Assembly (NCBI GenBank): GCA_907164885.2
Contig: OU015500.1
Location: forward strand, 54,613,783 to 54,677,782
From: Dolomedes plantarius
Taxonomy: Eukaryota > Arthropoda > Arachnida > Araneae > Dolomedidae
DNA length: 64,000 bases
Direction: 5' to 3'
In this document: one piece after another, positions 1 to 12,996 of the stretch
How the letters are laid out: each line of letters opens with the position of its first letter
Position numbering within the stretch: position 1 is the stretch's first letter
Position numbers and translations under genes: made by a program
The notes under the pieces: model-generated
The model's database searches: none
What the model was told of the DNA's origin: nothing
The model's input: only the letters and a program-made list of their open reading frames with translations

Positions 1-620
1 TTAAAATTTTGAAAATAAAATATAAAGATTTTTCGCTCATTAAATCAATTAAGTTAAGTTATTTAATTCCATAACTTCATTATGATATAGGCAGGAAATA
101 CTCTTCATGCAACATTCAAATTCTCTCGCAAACTGGGCAACTTATTCGGTTTAAGGAATTTGTCAATTAGACATAATTCATTCATGTCATTTTCCAGTAT
201 CGGTGACATTCAAAATATCTCCGAAATTATCTCAAATTTTGTCAATAATAGCTTTCATGAAGATAGGACATTTATTCACCCTTTTCCCCTTTTTCGTGTT
301 CAACAAACTACTATCAGCGAAGTACAAATAAAATACAGCTAAGTACACTGAAGAATTTTATTTGGGGATTTCAGGTCTCGGAATCATAGTCTCTGATACG
401 TTGTTGAACTGAAATCTGCTTCAGTGAATAAAATGCCTTTATTCTACATCTATATGTTTGCCTACAGGGGGTTATTAAATATCGCATGTGATGTGGCTTA
501 TGCAAATCACTTCGATGACATTATCGGCGAGCAGACATATATAATACGGTGATTTACGACTATCAGTTAGTGGTATTTCAGTCCATCGAGAATGAGATGT
601 TATGGAATTAATAAAGATAA
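1..620. other. AT-rich sequence, no gene recognised
   Basis: Low-complexity AT-rich DNA. Short frames are present but none shows a recognisable domain. The last part may hold the decayed 5' end of the Tc1 relic that follows. Confidence 0.5.
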
Positions 621-624
621 AAAT

Positions 625-1135
625 TATGATTCTGTCGAGGGCTTCAGTAACTAAAACAACAGAAATTCTTAGTATATCCCGAGGCACATTATCAAAGACA
701 TGATACAAAAGGTAACTAGTTCTACCTAAAAACGCAAAGTAATGTTGACGTCACACAAAGATGCCAGCGAGGGATAGGTTGAACTTGGGTACGGAAAGTG
801 CGACTTAAACGTAGGACTACAGTACAGGAAATAACAGGAGATGTGAATACGAGTCGTGATATTCCAGTTTCCGTAAGGACAAGTCGTCGAGAGATATATG
901 AAGCTGATATATAGAGTAGTGCTGTAAATCGGAAGACACTCATCACTAACACTATTGCAAGAATATGTGTCCTTTGGCACCACGAACATAAAATCAGAAC
1001 TTCAATGAATTAAAAATGGGTTAACCGGTTTTATGAATAGAGCTTCATATTTGTGTTACCTCTGGTATACATTTGGCCGCTTTGTGTACTGTCAAGCATG
1101 GTGATGACCCTCTTAGGTTGTGGACTTCTACCTTT
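625..1135 (+). pseudogene. Tc1-like transposase relic
   Basis: A decayed cut-and-paste transposase, readable only by switching frames. From about 641 one frame reads ASVTKTTEILSISRGT, the helix-turn-helix segment of a Tc1 subfamily common in arthropods. From about 808 another reads RLKRRTTVQEITGD and then VRTSRREIYEADI. The segment LITNTIARICVLWHHEHK follows and matches the conserved region before the first catalytic aspartate. TVKHGDD at about 1088-1108 matches the TVKHGGGSVMVW motif between the first two catalytic residues. The DDE core after that is missing. Stops and frameshifts rule out function. No inverted repeats were found, so the element's ends are unknown. What is seen is the chain of motifs in the right order; the family is inferred. 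Confidence 0.75.
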
Positions 1136-1139
1136 TGGA

Positions 1140-1785
1140 CTTCCCTTGGCCTGCTAATTATTCAGTGTCGTGTGTTACGTTTAATATCCTTATAACGGGG
1201 AGAGTTAAATTAAAATAATTTATTAAGATTGTTAAAGCTTACATACACTCTTAGAGGTGTTTAAAAAAAGACTACATGAAACATATTAATTTAATTGCGT
1301 TGTGGTTAGTACATTTAAAGACGCTCGTGGTGTTAAACAATAACCCATTAAAATAAAATACCTGATTCGTTTGCTGATGCCCCTGCTGTAGAGGGTTGAA
1401 TTATGAAAATTATTTTAAATTAACTTGAAAATAGTTCACTGAAAAAGAAAGCTAAAATAAAAATTACCTAAAAAGGAACGAAGAAAAACTTCGAGGCAAC
1501 CGAATGACATGACTAGATTTTACAAATAAAATAACATGGTTTATTAATGTATTACATTATTTACAAGTACAAATCCTTTTGCCATTTAGGCTAATTTCAT
1601 TAACCGAGGAACCAATAACCTCTCAATATTTCTTATTACAACACTCATTATATAAAAACTTAAATAAATGACTCATCAAAAAAGTGGCTGGCGAAAAGAA
1701 TTAAAAAAATAACAAAAAAAACTAAATAATAATTGAATGATCTTTTTAACAAATAAAAAAAAAGGTAATCATTAAATTTACCGTC
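1140..1785. other. AT-rich sequence, nothing recognised
   Basis: No open frame or repeat structure that I can support. Confidence 0.5.
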
Positions 1786-1789
1786 TGCA

Positions 1790-2415
1790 GACAAGAAGGG
1801 TTATTGGGGAAATCGGAGAGGGCAAGGTTGTAGACTAGGGCAAGGCATGTCGCAAGGAGATCTCATCATCCCGGATACATCTGAGACAAGCTGCTCGCAC
1901 CAAGGGCCCAGGGTCTCTCTGTCTGGTCCAGCCCCAACCCCTCACTCTCCAAAAAAAAATCCTCCCCAGACTAAGGGCAATTCACCCTTTTTGTTGTCGT
2001 CCGCTCGCAAGATGGTAAGAACGGAGATTTGCTCGGCGCCGAAGATTTAGGATTGTAGATCCTTCCACAACACCTTGTGAGAGGGGATTTAACATATTTG
2101 ATGTTGAATACAATTGTATGTTGACCTTTTATCTTCGTTAATGCTATAATTTTAACTCTTGCGGAGCAGTTTGAAATTTGTGGATCACGCTCGGCGATGC
2201 TGTTGGTCTTCATGTATCCATGCGCGTCTGCAGGTGTTTTCGTAACGGAGCGCTGAGTTGCGCTTAAAAACATTTCAATGTCTGTTTTCGAGATGTTTCT
2301 TAAAATGGATACTTTTGCTAATCCCTTTATCTGGTGTAGAGTCTGTGAATGTACAAAAATGGCGAAGATCTCGTGGATAGATTTACATTGCCTTACCAAC
2401 CCAGCTCCAAACATG
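1790..2415. other. GC-richer patch with a 147-codon minus-strand frame, unidentified
   Basis: The stretch 1790-2060 is clearly richer in G and C than its surroundings and contains purine- and pyrimidine-biased runs. A minus-strand frame spans 1971-2414 and would encode 147 residues starting MFGAGLVRQ. I recognise no domain, signal peptide or membrane segment in it. Composition suggests inserted DNA, such as an exon, an LTR or a mobile-element fragment, rather than background. No terminal repeats were found. I assign no function. Confidence 0.25.
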
Positions 2416-2419
2416 GGGA

Positions 2420-5400
2420 ATTGAATAGGGTACGAAAATTTCTTATAAGAAAAAACAAAATATTATTCATTAAAACTTAATATTTAAATGTTGATTACTT
2501 AAACACCAGCCACACGAAACTATTATAAATACCAGCCACTTTTTACAAACTAAAGAATAATATGCACATAAATGTCACAGTCATATTTAGTTATTTAATT
2601 ATAAATTATTAGTAAAGTTAAGGAATCAAATATTAGTGCTTACCGTGATCCAATATTTTAATATACTCTCATGCTACCTCCCATTATCAAAAAAAATGCT
2701 CACCTTTTTCTAATAATCTTCCGTAATAATCAAGCAATTAAAAAATTGGATCGCCTCTATTTGGAACAAGTTGAATAGAGGCTTACAGAGTTTCAACAAT
2801 GCAAATATGTTTAAAACAGACATTACCACGCGCGTTATATATTAATTATATGCTATCATCTTAATTTTTAAGTGTATTTTACCTACATCACATCGTGCGA
2901 CAATTAATAAGCGTACAATGCCATTCTGGCGTACCACGTGCATCCTATGGGACAGGTGTTGACCATTTTCCAGGGAATAAAGGTCGCATGCTACGTGCGA
3001 GACGTATCAACATGTAAGTTAAACTGCATGATAAGGCGGTGCAGCATTTATCCTTGCCAACATCGTCCCTAGAACATAACGTTACCGAACGTTTGTAGGC
3101 ACATTCGGAGAGAAAGGTTCGAGGTAGTTCCCCTCCATCCAACTTCAGTGGAACATCTGGCACATATGTTGCAGGATAAATGGTAACAAATTACAATACA
3201 TTATGTTTAGGACTTAATATACTTCTATCTTTATTGTTTCAAGATGAATGGTACCGAATTCCAAAATGTTATGCAAAGAAATATCACTCTATCACACGTG
3301 TAATTCATGCTATACTGTTAACCGAAAGTGGACTTATTAATAAAATGTTCTAAGGAAATTGCCAATGTTTCCATTGTTTTGATAATCCCCTTCAAATTTT
3401 TTGAAACAATCGATTTGAATCTAAAGTTCAGCTCAATTCAAAACCAAGATTTTAAGCTTTTTATGTGGACTCTTTTTATTCTATAATAATCCGCATGTTT
3501 TACAATTCGGGATTTTTCAAATGGATGTTTCGTGTAATTACATCACAATAGCCACTATTTCCTTTTCTTATACTGTACACTCATTTTAAGCAATTTGCTC
3601 AATACTAAGCGAAGCTCTTTATCGTAAAAACTCTATGGTACAGAACAAATCATGACAATGCTTATTAAATGACGATCGTTACTCTTAAAGAAAAATAGAC
3701 ATCATTTGCAACTGTCAGCCGTGAACCGTTTCTGTATAAAGATTCCAATTAGGTTATAAAGTTTAATTTGGAGATGTAAAAAGGAATGCAACAATGGGGC
3801 CACTAAGATTGTATTTTATAATCGTAAAGCATTCATTTTAAAGACAAATTGGGTGTTTGTAGCCAATTTCATCCTTCTCATACCGAAAAAATTGGTAATG
3901 TAAAAATGATGCTAATCAAAACAAGTATTTCTGAAAAGGACCCGCGCGGAGTTATTCTATTTATGACAATAGCTTCTAAGAAAAGAATGGTTCTATGTTT
4001 ACACTAGATGGAATACAATAGAAATATCATCTTGAACAGTTGTGGCCGTTAGTAATATAGAATACTGCATAGCCTATTAAGAAAGCTGTAAGTTCCGTAA
4101 TTTATAAGCTATATGCAGATAGGAAAAAAAGGCATTGTGTTAATGTTTTCAAAGAAAAGTAATCTCATTTATTTTTTCAAAGTGTTTTGATAACGTAAAT
4201 ATTTTGGTAATATACGATGGTTCCCTTTTTATTATGGAAGCTTCTTTTCAGAAAATCAGGTTTTGACTAATAACAAAAATTTAACCCTCTTGAGCGTTTT
4301 CATTATTTCGGACGCATATTGTGTATGATGCCTTGTGAAATTTAAAATTATGTCTTATTATCATTATTTTGAGAGTACTTTTCTTTCTATGTTTTTTTAA
4401 ATAAAATTTAACTTTGATTATAAAACAGCTAGAGTCACATGTATTGAGTGCACTTTAACTTAAAAATATCTTAATCAAAATAATTCCTCAGTGTCCACAG
4501 AAATTCTATACAATAAAATCTTAATCAAATGTATTCCCTTATGCTTTTTTCTTAAATAAACTAATTCTTCCCAATTTTCTTCAAGCAGTTAAATGTTGGT
4601 GATTGTTGAATCCTTTATGTGCTTGTACACTTAGTAACCTTAGTAGCCTCTATGATTATTGTGTCACTATATTCTATTTTTTCCATTAAAAAAGTGTGTT
4701 TTATATTAGAGGATTTTAAATCATAATACGCTCTTTAAAATATCACATATATTAAAAAAAACATAAAATAAAAGAGCAAAAAAATTACTTTCAAGAACAC
4801 AAGTCAATGAGACACAAAGTAGCAAATACTGTGTTCAATATTTCCTTTGTACCACAGTTTGAGATATATTTATCTTTCCATATTATACCATAACAGAAAT
4901 TTATATTTGAGAGAATTTAAGAAAATTCATGAATATGGTATAAATTTTGAGCAGAGAATTTTTTTCCATTGGTGTAAATCTATTGAACAGAAATGGCATA
5001 TGTCAATAAATAAAAGCTATAAAATTAAATATTACGCTGTTCATAAGCTATATACATATTTAGCAATAACATTCATAAGTATTCATAGGCTTTTCATAAG
5101 TAACCAGAATTCTAGTAATCAGAGAAAGTTATGTGCAAAGAAATTACTGTCTCTACATTTTTGCAAATAAAAGACATTTCCCCATTTTATATTTCATAAA
5201 AATTAAATCCAAAATATCCAAATATAGTGCAACAACGAATTTTAAAACACTTGCTATATACTTAATATCTACTGGCTGAAAATACTGGTCAAATTCATAT
5301 GAACAGTATGGACATTAAATATTACTCTTTGAGAATAAAAATCATCCTATAAAACCACAGGGTATATCACTGTTCATCTATTATTATTTTATTGGCCAAC

Positions 5401-6290
5401 ATTCAAAAGATATTTATTGTCAACAATCAAAAGATAATATCATGTCAACGAATAATGTGCAATTTTAATAGTTTAAAGGAGGCAAAACTTTAAAAAACAA
5501 AAGCAAAGTTTGTCATAATTAATTCTATACACTGCAAAGGATTATATTTATTTGTTATAGTACTATTTTCAGTGCCTACTAGTATAAATCTCATATTTAG
5601 TATATTGATTTATAACAACGAATATTTACACCGGAAGAAATATCATCTAACAAATTTTAATTTAATAGATTTGATAGTCTCTTTATTAGAGACGGAAGAA
5701 TTCGTTACATTTAATCGTTCAATTAAATGCAATTATTTTCAAAATTTTCTCTCGGTAGAAAAATGACAGATGCTCCATTATATATTAATCATCATTTAAT
5801 TCAGAACTTTAGAAGGTATAATGATTTAATTACTTTTAGTTTGAATAAATAAGTATTTTGGAACGCATTCAAAGGCGGAAAAATGATCAAATATTACTTT
5901 CCTGACAAAAGCTCGAAATTTGAGTTCCCTCAGGTTCTGTATAGAGTTTGAGCCGATCGAACTGAAACCCGTGATTGGAATCAATAGAAGGCATTGTAGG
6001 AAGAAGTAGGAAATGATTCAATACAAAGCTGAAAAAGTATATAAAAAGTATTGGGATAGTAATAAATCAATACATTATTGTTTTATTTACCGCATGAAAA
6101 ATTCTTTAGACATGTTTTTCCCCGAGAGTTTGCGTAAAAAAATTGGAAATCAAATTAGAACATTCTTATCTACGCTTGAAAAATATCTAAAAGCAGCAGT
6201 TTGTCTTCGATACTTAATTTAATAAGAATTTACATGTACGAAAGTATATGAAATGTTCAAAGTATTTTTAACTATACCTATGAAGTAAGA
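2420..6290. other. AT-rich sequence, no gene recognised
   Basis: About 3.9 kb without a supported gene. The frames at 2945-3163 (-), 4847-5170 (+), 5572-5766 (+) and 6013-6222 (+) show no recognisable motif, and their residue use follows the AT-rich composition. Confidence 0.5.
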
Positions 6291-6292
6291 GG

Positions 6293-6335
6293 TTACCATA
6301 CATAAGATATATTAAAAATATCTTATGTATGGTAA
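6293..6335. repeat. Perfect 18-bp stem hairpin
   Basis: TTACCATACATAAGATAT at 6293-6310 is followed by the 7-nt loop ATTAAAA and the exact reverse complement at 6318-6335. A short (TA)n run follows at about 6341-6356. The stem could be a cruciform, the core of a small palindromic MITE, or chance in AT-rich DNA, but 18 perfect pairs including several G/C pairs makes chance unlikely. Confidence 0.8.
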
Positions 6336-6359
6336 TGTGATATATATATATATATACAC

Positions 6360-7665
6360 ACATTCGGAAAAAAAATTTAAATTACTTTTTGGAGGATGCT
6401 TGTTTTATGTTGTACATATATTCAGAATAATAATCAAGTTTCATAATGCATTTTGGAATAATAAAAATTGCTGAAAAGGAAAATGAAACCTGAAAGAAAA
6501 ACCTTTCCTTAATAACTTATATGCACAAATTTAATCCCCTCATCATAATGTCTCAGATTAATATCAAGTAGTTAGACAACATTTTTCAAAGAAGTAAAAT
6601 AAATGATAGAATAATATTCATTGCTCTTTCTATAGTTATTGCAATGACAAAAAATAAAATCAAAATTAAAAAGCAAAAATGTTTGTTTTATGAAGTGCTT
6701 AAAAATAATATATTTTTAATTTTTAATAACGAACCCGATAAAAAGGGGAATTTTTTTCAGGTTTTTCTGTTTTTCAGGATTATTTTAAAGTGAAATTCTT
6801 CACCTGATTTCAACCATAGTTTAAAAGGCATTATCAGTTATTTTATTTATGACAGTTCATTAAAAAAATTATTTTTTTACGAAAACTTCAAAACTCTTGG
6901 AAAATTCGAAATCTTAGCTATAAAAGGTGCAAAAAAATTTAAAAAGCGACGTGTCAAAATTAAATTAATAATAAGGCATAAGTAATTCACTTCGATAAAT
7001 AGCTAAAAATATCATCTGTATCAATTCAACTAATCTCAATACAGGTAATGATATAAGCATAAATAACGTAAACATAAATAACAAAAAAATTATGCTTTTA
7101 CTCTGAAACAATTTCACTTTGTTTCCCTAACAGTTCGATAGAAATTAATATTTAGTTGAAACAATAGATCAGAGTTTAACACAAGCTGTTGCATAATATT
7201 TCCCTTGCGGCGTAGCCTAGTTGATTGATTCATGAGCGTATTTATTACTTCCAGTGTTGTTTAGGAATGTGAAAGCTAAGTTCGTTTATAGTGAATAAAA
7301 TAGTATAATTTATAAACTCAAAAGAGTAAATCCGACCTAAATGCCACGGTATATGTACCGGAAATATGTACATTTGCAGAGTAACATGCAGTAATGAAGA
7401 CCCCTTTTTACAAGGATGTGTTCCATTCATTTTTGCACCTAATGGGAAAAAAGTCCTATAAAACCTTCCTTTGTAGTGAAATATATTACTCTGAAAATTT
7501 GGTTTTACTGATTTATATTCACTATTCATTTAGGATCACTTTTTTCGGAGGTTTTTATATAAATGTATAGAATAAATCAAAATAGAATAACATTTTACAA
7601 AGTTTGTTGAAATAACAGGTTTACGTTCAAGGATACTGAAATATTCGATTTGGAGTAATATTAGT
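6360..7665. other. AT-rich sequence, no gene recognised
   Basis: No coding motif seen. The minus-strand frame at 7245-7529 has no recognisable domain. Confidence 0.45.
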
Positions 7666-7670
7666 TAATA

Positions 7671-8335
7671 TATCTATGGTGCCCGGCTTAAGTCAAAAAC
7701 AGTGATTACCATGTTTGTATTAACTCGCTTTCTTGTTTGTGTGTTTGTCCAGTACAAATCTTGCAATCGATTTTTAACTAATTTCCCGCCTAGCTAGACA
7801 TTTGAAATTTTTAGAATAGCTCGGAATACGATGACAATGCATTCTTTTAATACTTTTAGCCGAAATAATCCGCAAGGTGGTGTTTCGATCGAATTCAATG
7901 CTTGCACTTTTGCGTAACGGGGTTTGACGAATTTGAAAACAGAATACATGTGAATTTAGTTTGTTTACAAAAATATTGTGCTAAAATTTTTTTTAAAAAA
8001 TTATAAAAGTTGGCAGTTTATAAAGTCTGTGGATAGTGGAAACGACTAAAAATGATTAAAATTCAATAAAAGAAAATGAAAAAAAATAATTAAGCGAAGG
8101 TTTGTGCAATTAAGACAGAAAAGGAGAGAAAAATAGTCAAGTTTATATGATTCAACAGAAAATTTAAAAACGTGTTATATAAAAAGTTCTTTATATCTTG
8201 TAATTATTTAAATATAACAAGTTATTGGCTTTTATACCAATCGAAGAACAATAATTTCGACTTGCGTCTTTTGTACAAAGAAATGTACTTTTGTATACAA
8301 AATTGATAGACCCTTTAAACCGGGCACCACAGATA
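7671..8335. mobile_element. Possible short DNA transposon or MITE with inverted ends
   Basis: TATCTATGGTGCCCGGCTTA at 7671-7690 recurs, slightly changed, as an inverted copy at 8313-8335 (reading inward TATCTGTGGTGCCCGGTTTA). The ~660 bp between carry no recognised coding motif. The target-site duplication is unclear, so the superfamily is unassigned. Confidence 0.4.
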
Positions 8336-8339
8336 CATG

Positions 8340-10920
8340 GTGTTGCCATAATAAAGAATCTAACAAATTCATGGTGTCGATTCGCGAAAGTTGTAAAGAC
8401 CAGCGCCAGCCGTGTAACACACAAGGGTAGTGTAGGGGAAACACACAAAAAATTAACATTATATGCCTAATGAGATAGAGTATATGATAGGTGTGAAAAA
8501 ACACATTCAGTAAGCCATTTGGGGCCGATCCAAATATCTTCGACTCATGAAAGGCGCACTTCCATGTAATTGCGGAAATACACGACATTTGATTTTAGCA
8601 ATATTTTCCAAAGTTTTCCGTATTCAAATTAGACTGTCCACTTTTTTTACAAATGAAAATTAATTTACGATTTTATAATAACATGAACACTCTAGCTTCT
8701 ATATTTCAAACATTATCAAGGTGTATTGATTAATTTATTATATTTTTTTCGTCTGTTAAACGCCGCGAGAGGAACACTTGCCTTTTTGATACATTTTGAG
8801 ATCATGGGAAAAGCAGAAACACAAATTTGTGAAAGTCATAAAAAAAACACTTTAAAACCGAACTAGTTGGTAACCGTCAAAACATGACCGATGAATAGTA
8901 AATAAATATATTAATACACAAATTTTACTCAACACATCATTGCCAAATTTTGAATGCGGCCTCGTGCTCATTAAGTATCTGAAGCCAGATTTAAACATGT
9001 CATCGAACATGCGCATAAACAAATTAATGCGTGCATGCGGCGGATTGAAGTACTTATTTATATAAGGGTTTAAGGAAAATAATTGTATTTTGAAAATGTA
9101 TGGGTGACTTCCCCAGTTTGTGTCAATGTTTGAAATTGCGTGTCTGATGATTAGTAGTGATCATGATTTAGCTTAAAATAAAATATATACTAAGAAGCGC
9201 TTTTTGAGAAATTCGAAACCCGAATAAATGAATTGGGAGACGTGGATAAATGTATAAATGGGAATTCAATCCCTCACGTGATACACCACGCTTTGTGGAT
9301 ATTCGCATTATTATGCTGGTACCAAAAAATCTACTCGTCGTAGAACTGCCACAGAGTTGGTAGAGCCTAATTGTCAATAATGTCAAAGCAGACACAATGT
9401 AAGACGCTTTTGTGAACCTCAGCCAATGGGAGGAATGTCAAATCATTCTACAAGCATCATTCAGACGTGCATTGCGGAGTATAACTATCAAAAATTGCAA
9501 AACAATCTCGATGAAGACGGTTCTGTTGTTAACCACGGCAGGTGAGTTGAATATGATGCCATTCTACAAGTATCATTTAAATGTCCATTGCGAGGTTCTT
9601 TTGGTAGTTAATCATCCATTAAAACCATGAAATAATCTGTCTGTAAATGCTTCGTGGGAAGAAGTGATTTTCTAGATGCATGCTTTCATACAAGTCGCGA
9701 TTATGTTGTTGAGCTGTAACGCGCAGTAGACTCATTTGATTATGATCGGTTGCTATATAGTACTCCCTAAATCTATGTATACAGCAGGGTTCAATGGTAG
9801 ACTTTAAAAGAAAAGAACTCCTCTTCACGTGCTTATTTTTTTATTGAATGGGGACCCCCCTTCAAAGAAAAAATCCCATTAGATGATGCCCATTAGATCT
9901 TGACTCATCTCCCATTAGAACATCAACTCCTCAGTACAGGTTAAAGGAAGTTAAATTTTATTTCATTTTACCTAATTATTGTTTTTTATTTATTTATCAC
10001 TAGTTGTGAGATATTGCATGAAAAAGTAACCCCATCAATTTATAAATTGCCGAGGAAAATGTGATAATTCTGTACCTCAGTAATGGATTGCTTCAGTTTA
10101 TATTACCCTTTAAGAGAAAAATTGGTTCGGTACTCGCCGTGTCTTCTGTAACCAAAGAACTTCGAGAACCAAGGTACTACTGCTTATTGTATATTTTTAG
10201 ACTAACTGGATTTACTAATAACACTGGATGAAATAATTTATTTAAATGTACATTAATTTAGATTCGGTGGTATGTATTGGTGTTATGAATAAAAGCTAAG
10301 TGAAGATGCATCGAGCAGAATATAAGTAACCTCTCTGCTTGAGACTATCTGATGTAGTTAATAAATTTCTTTATTTCCGATTGAAATTTTTACCAAAGTT
10401 TTTAATTTTATACTTATTAAATTATGTATGGAATCAAACCCTCTTAAGAATTTTTTATGAATATTTGGCTTTTTCTTTCTTTCGAACTGCTAGCATCTAC
10501 ATGTGCATCGCGAATGGTAGGTTTACGGATTTAAATGAACTCACATACCCAAAGTCTGGCGAAAAAGAGATGAAAGTAAAACGGTTTGGAAGAAAGGCAT
10601 CATTTGGAGACAAAGTGTTTTTATTTTTTTACGTGCTTTATTTTTGGGCGGGGGAGCTGAAATTTCAAACGTATTTGTAACTGCACCTTTTATATTACAA
10701 CTATTCTACTGAAAATTAAGTTTTTCGTTTAGTATATCAATGGAAAGAGTCCAAATACCTTGATATCGTTCAGAACCCTACTAAGTAGTATTTCTGTGAC
10801 TTGACCGTCATTATATTTCAAATTACAACTAAGGGTCTGTTTTTGTTTTCATTAAATTTAAGAGTATATTTTTGTTTCCATTTTTATAAAATGGAATTGT
10901 AAAAGACTCTCCAAATAATA
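8340..10920. other. AT-rich sequence with one small internal duplication
   Basis: No gene recognised. CATTCTACAAGCATCATT near 9436 recurs as CATTCTACAAGTATCATT near 9560, each followed by a similar GTGCATTGCGGAG or GTCCATTGCGAGG, so a segment of roughly 40 bp is duplicated about 124 bp apart. The 113-codon frame at 10339-10680 opens on TTG and has no recognisable domain. Confidence 0.4.
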
Positions 10921-10925
10921 TTTAA

Positions 10926-11100
10926 TTTTTTATAAAAATATACATACTTGATGAATTTTATAGTCATATAAAAAAGTGTAAAATTGAGATATTCAGTATC
11001 ATTAAATATATAAAAAAATGTAATATTCACTAGCATTTTTAACACATCTCTAATTTTGAAAAAAATACGCGAAAATGATACACTTTTGTCTACACTTACT
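10926..11100 (+). repeat. Dispersed repeat, copy 1 (~170 bp)
   Basis: Matches 14776-14950 in the same orientation over its whole length. Both share TAATATTCACTAGCATTTTT and the run ending in GCGAAAATGA. Both are followed within about 50 bp by (TA)n. Probably a fragment of an unidentified interspersed repeat. Confidence 0.75.
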
Positions 11101-11149
11101 TACTTACACACGCATGTATATATATATATATATATATATTAATTAAATT

Positions 11150-12990
11150 AATCAAATAAATTGCGAATTTTCATTCCAACACAAACATATATTAATTTCA
11201 ATTTTAATTTAATAAAGGAAAGAAACATTCAAAGCTCTCAAATATGTCTAAATCACTAGATTATTTTTTAAAGTGATTTATGATTTATGTAGTTATACAT
11301 TATTAATGTTACAGATTATTAACGATTTGCCTTAATTGGGTTTTTTTTACTTTTAGTGTCTCTCTGACAAGACACTAAATTCGATTACACATTTCCATCA
11401 AACCTGCCGAGTCTCCTTTACTTTATTAAACCGACCGGAAGTAAAAATAGGCATACAAATGGCATAAATGAAGAAACCATCAATAGAGAAAAAAATTAAA
11501 TTACATTAAAATCAAAGATTCAAATGCCAAAAGATTATTAATCACTGGGGCATTTTGAGGAAAATAGTTATAAAATTCAAACATGAATACCTTTGATGAA
11601 GTGAAATTAATGTTTTAATATATTAATTTTTTATTTTGGTGACATATTTAGTACAAAATATGTACTTGAGGCAAAGTAATTACTATTCATATTTACACAT
11701 ACAATATTGAACATTTTCACGATTAGCATTCAATCTTAGTATTCACATACTAATTCGAAATTTATTTAGGCATTTCAAATGCCCATTTTTAGGCTGGTAG
11801 CTTCATAGATTTCCTACATTATTACCACTCGATTTTTTAATGAGCACATTCTTTTAAAATTGAAATTTCAAGCTATGTAAATAATATTAGATATAAATTC
11901 CGAAAAAAGTTCATAGTGATCTTGCAAATTCTCAAATTTTTTATTAGTAGAAAGACGTCTCCTGTATTTATAAATAGAGAAAAAAATCTAATTAGTGATC
12001 TTTTTTTATTTTGTACTAGCATTGAAGAGATACAATAAATAATCAGTTTCACTTTATGAAAAAGAAATTTATCTCATTAGTAGATACTTCTTTGTTGGAT
12101 ATAAAGAAATTGTGCTTGGAAAATTTTGATAAAAGTATAGTTATTTTTTTATTTAAACTTTAATTACTAAAAAGGATTTTCATAATATGTTAAGATACAA
12201 TGTAAAGCTCTTCGTGATTATTTGTGTACTTGTAGTTTTTAACCATCAAAATAATTCCTCAAAAAATACAAATTTAAAATACTCTTCCCTCGTAATAAAT
12301 TTTCAAAACATTTTCCTATGCGTAATTTCAAAGTCTTCTTATTTAAATAAGAAAATTTCATCATAAAATCTGAAAAACTTTATTTTTTTTTATTTATAGT
12401 TAGTTATGAAAAATTTTGTCCTCTTGCTTTTTAAGGGCACATTATTATTTTTTTAATTCTAAACGAGTTGCACTCACTTCTAGATTAAAAGACTAAAACT
12501 TACAAAATGAAAACGTATGTAGTTATAGAATATAAAAAAAAAGCATACGTTGAAGAAATCTTTTTGTTTGAGGGAAGTTAATTCTAAACACATGATATTT
12601 TCTCACTAAGCACATTTTCTTAAATTAGAGTAAAGGTATGTTTAAAAATACAGGGAATTTTTAAAACTGTTATATATATTTTGCTAGAAATGTAAATCAG
12701 AAGCTTTGCAATGCTGACAGTTGAGTGTTTTAATAGAGATATACGATTTTTAATTTTCCAATTTTTTGTTTTGTTTCTTAATGACACGTTTAAAAAATAA
12801 GCTGAATTTATGAAATAAAAATTCCTATAGGGGATTGCAGAAAATTTAGACACTTATACTTATTAATGTCATAAGATATTAATCTCTGATAAACAGTTAT
12901 CGTAATAAAAAATCTGGTGTAAAACAGTATTAGGGAGACATATGAAGAAATAAATATCGCTTTACTCACACAGTTACAAATGTATAATTG
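11150..12990. other. AT-rich sequence, nothing recognised
   Basis: No gene or repeat structure that I can support, apart from a short (TA)n at about 11119-11140 just before it. Confidence 0.5.
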
Positions 12991-12996
12991 GTATTA

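Noticed and set aside
7205..7275. tRNA-like sequence GCGTAGCCTAGTTGATTG
   Set aside because: Resembles an A box only; no B box at the expected distance.
10339..10680. 113-codon plus-strand frame as a gene
   Set aside because: It opens on TTG, has no domain, and its Phe/Leu/Tyr-rich composition follows the local AT content.
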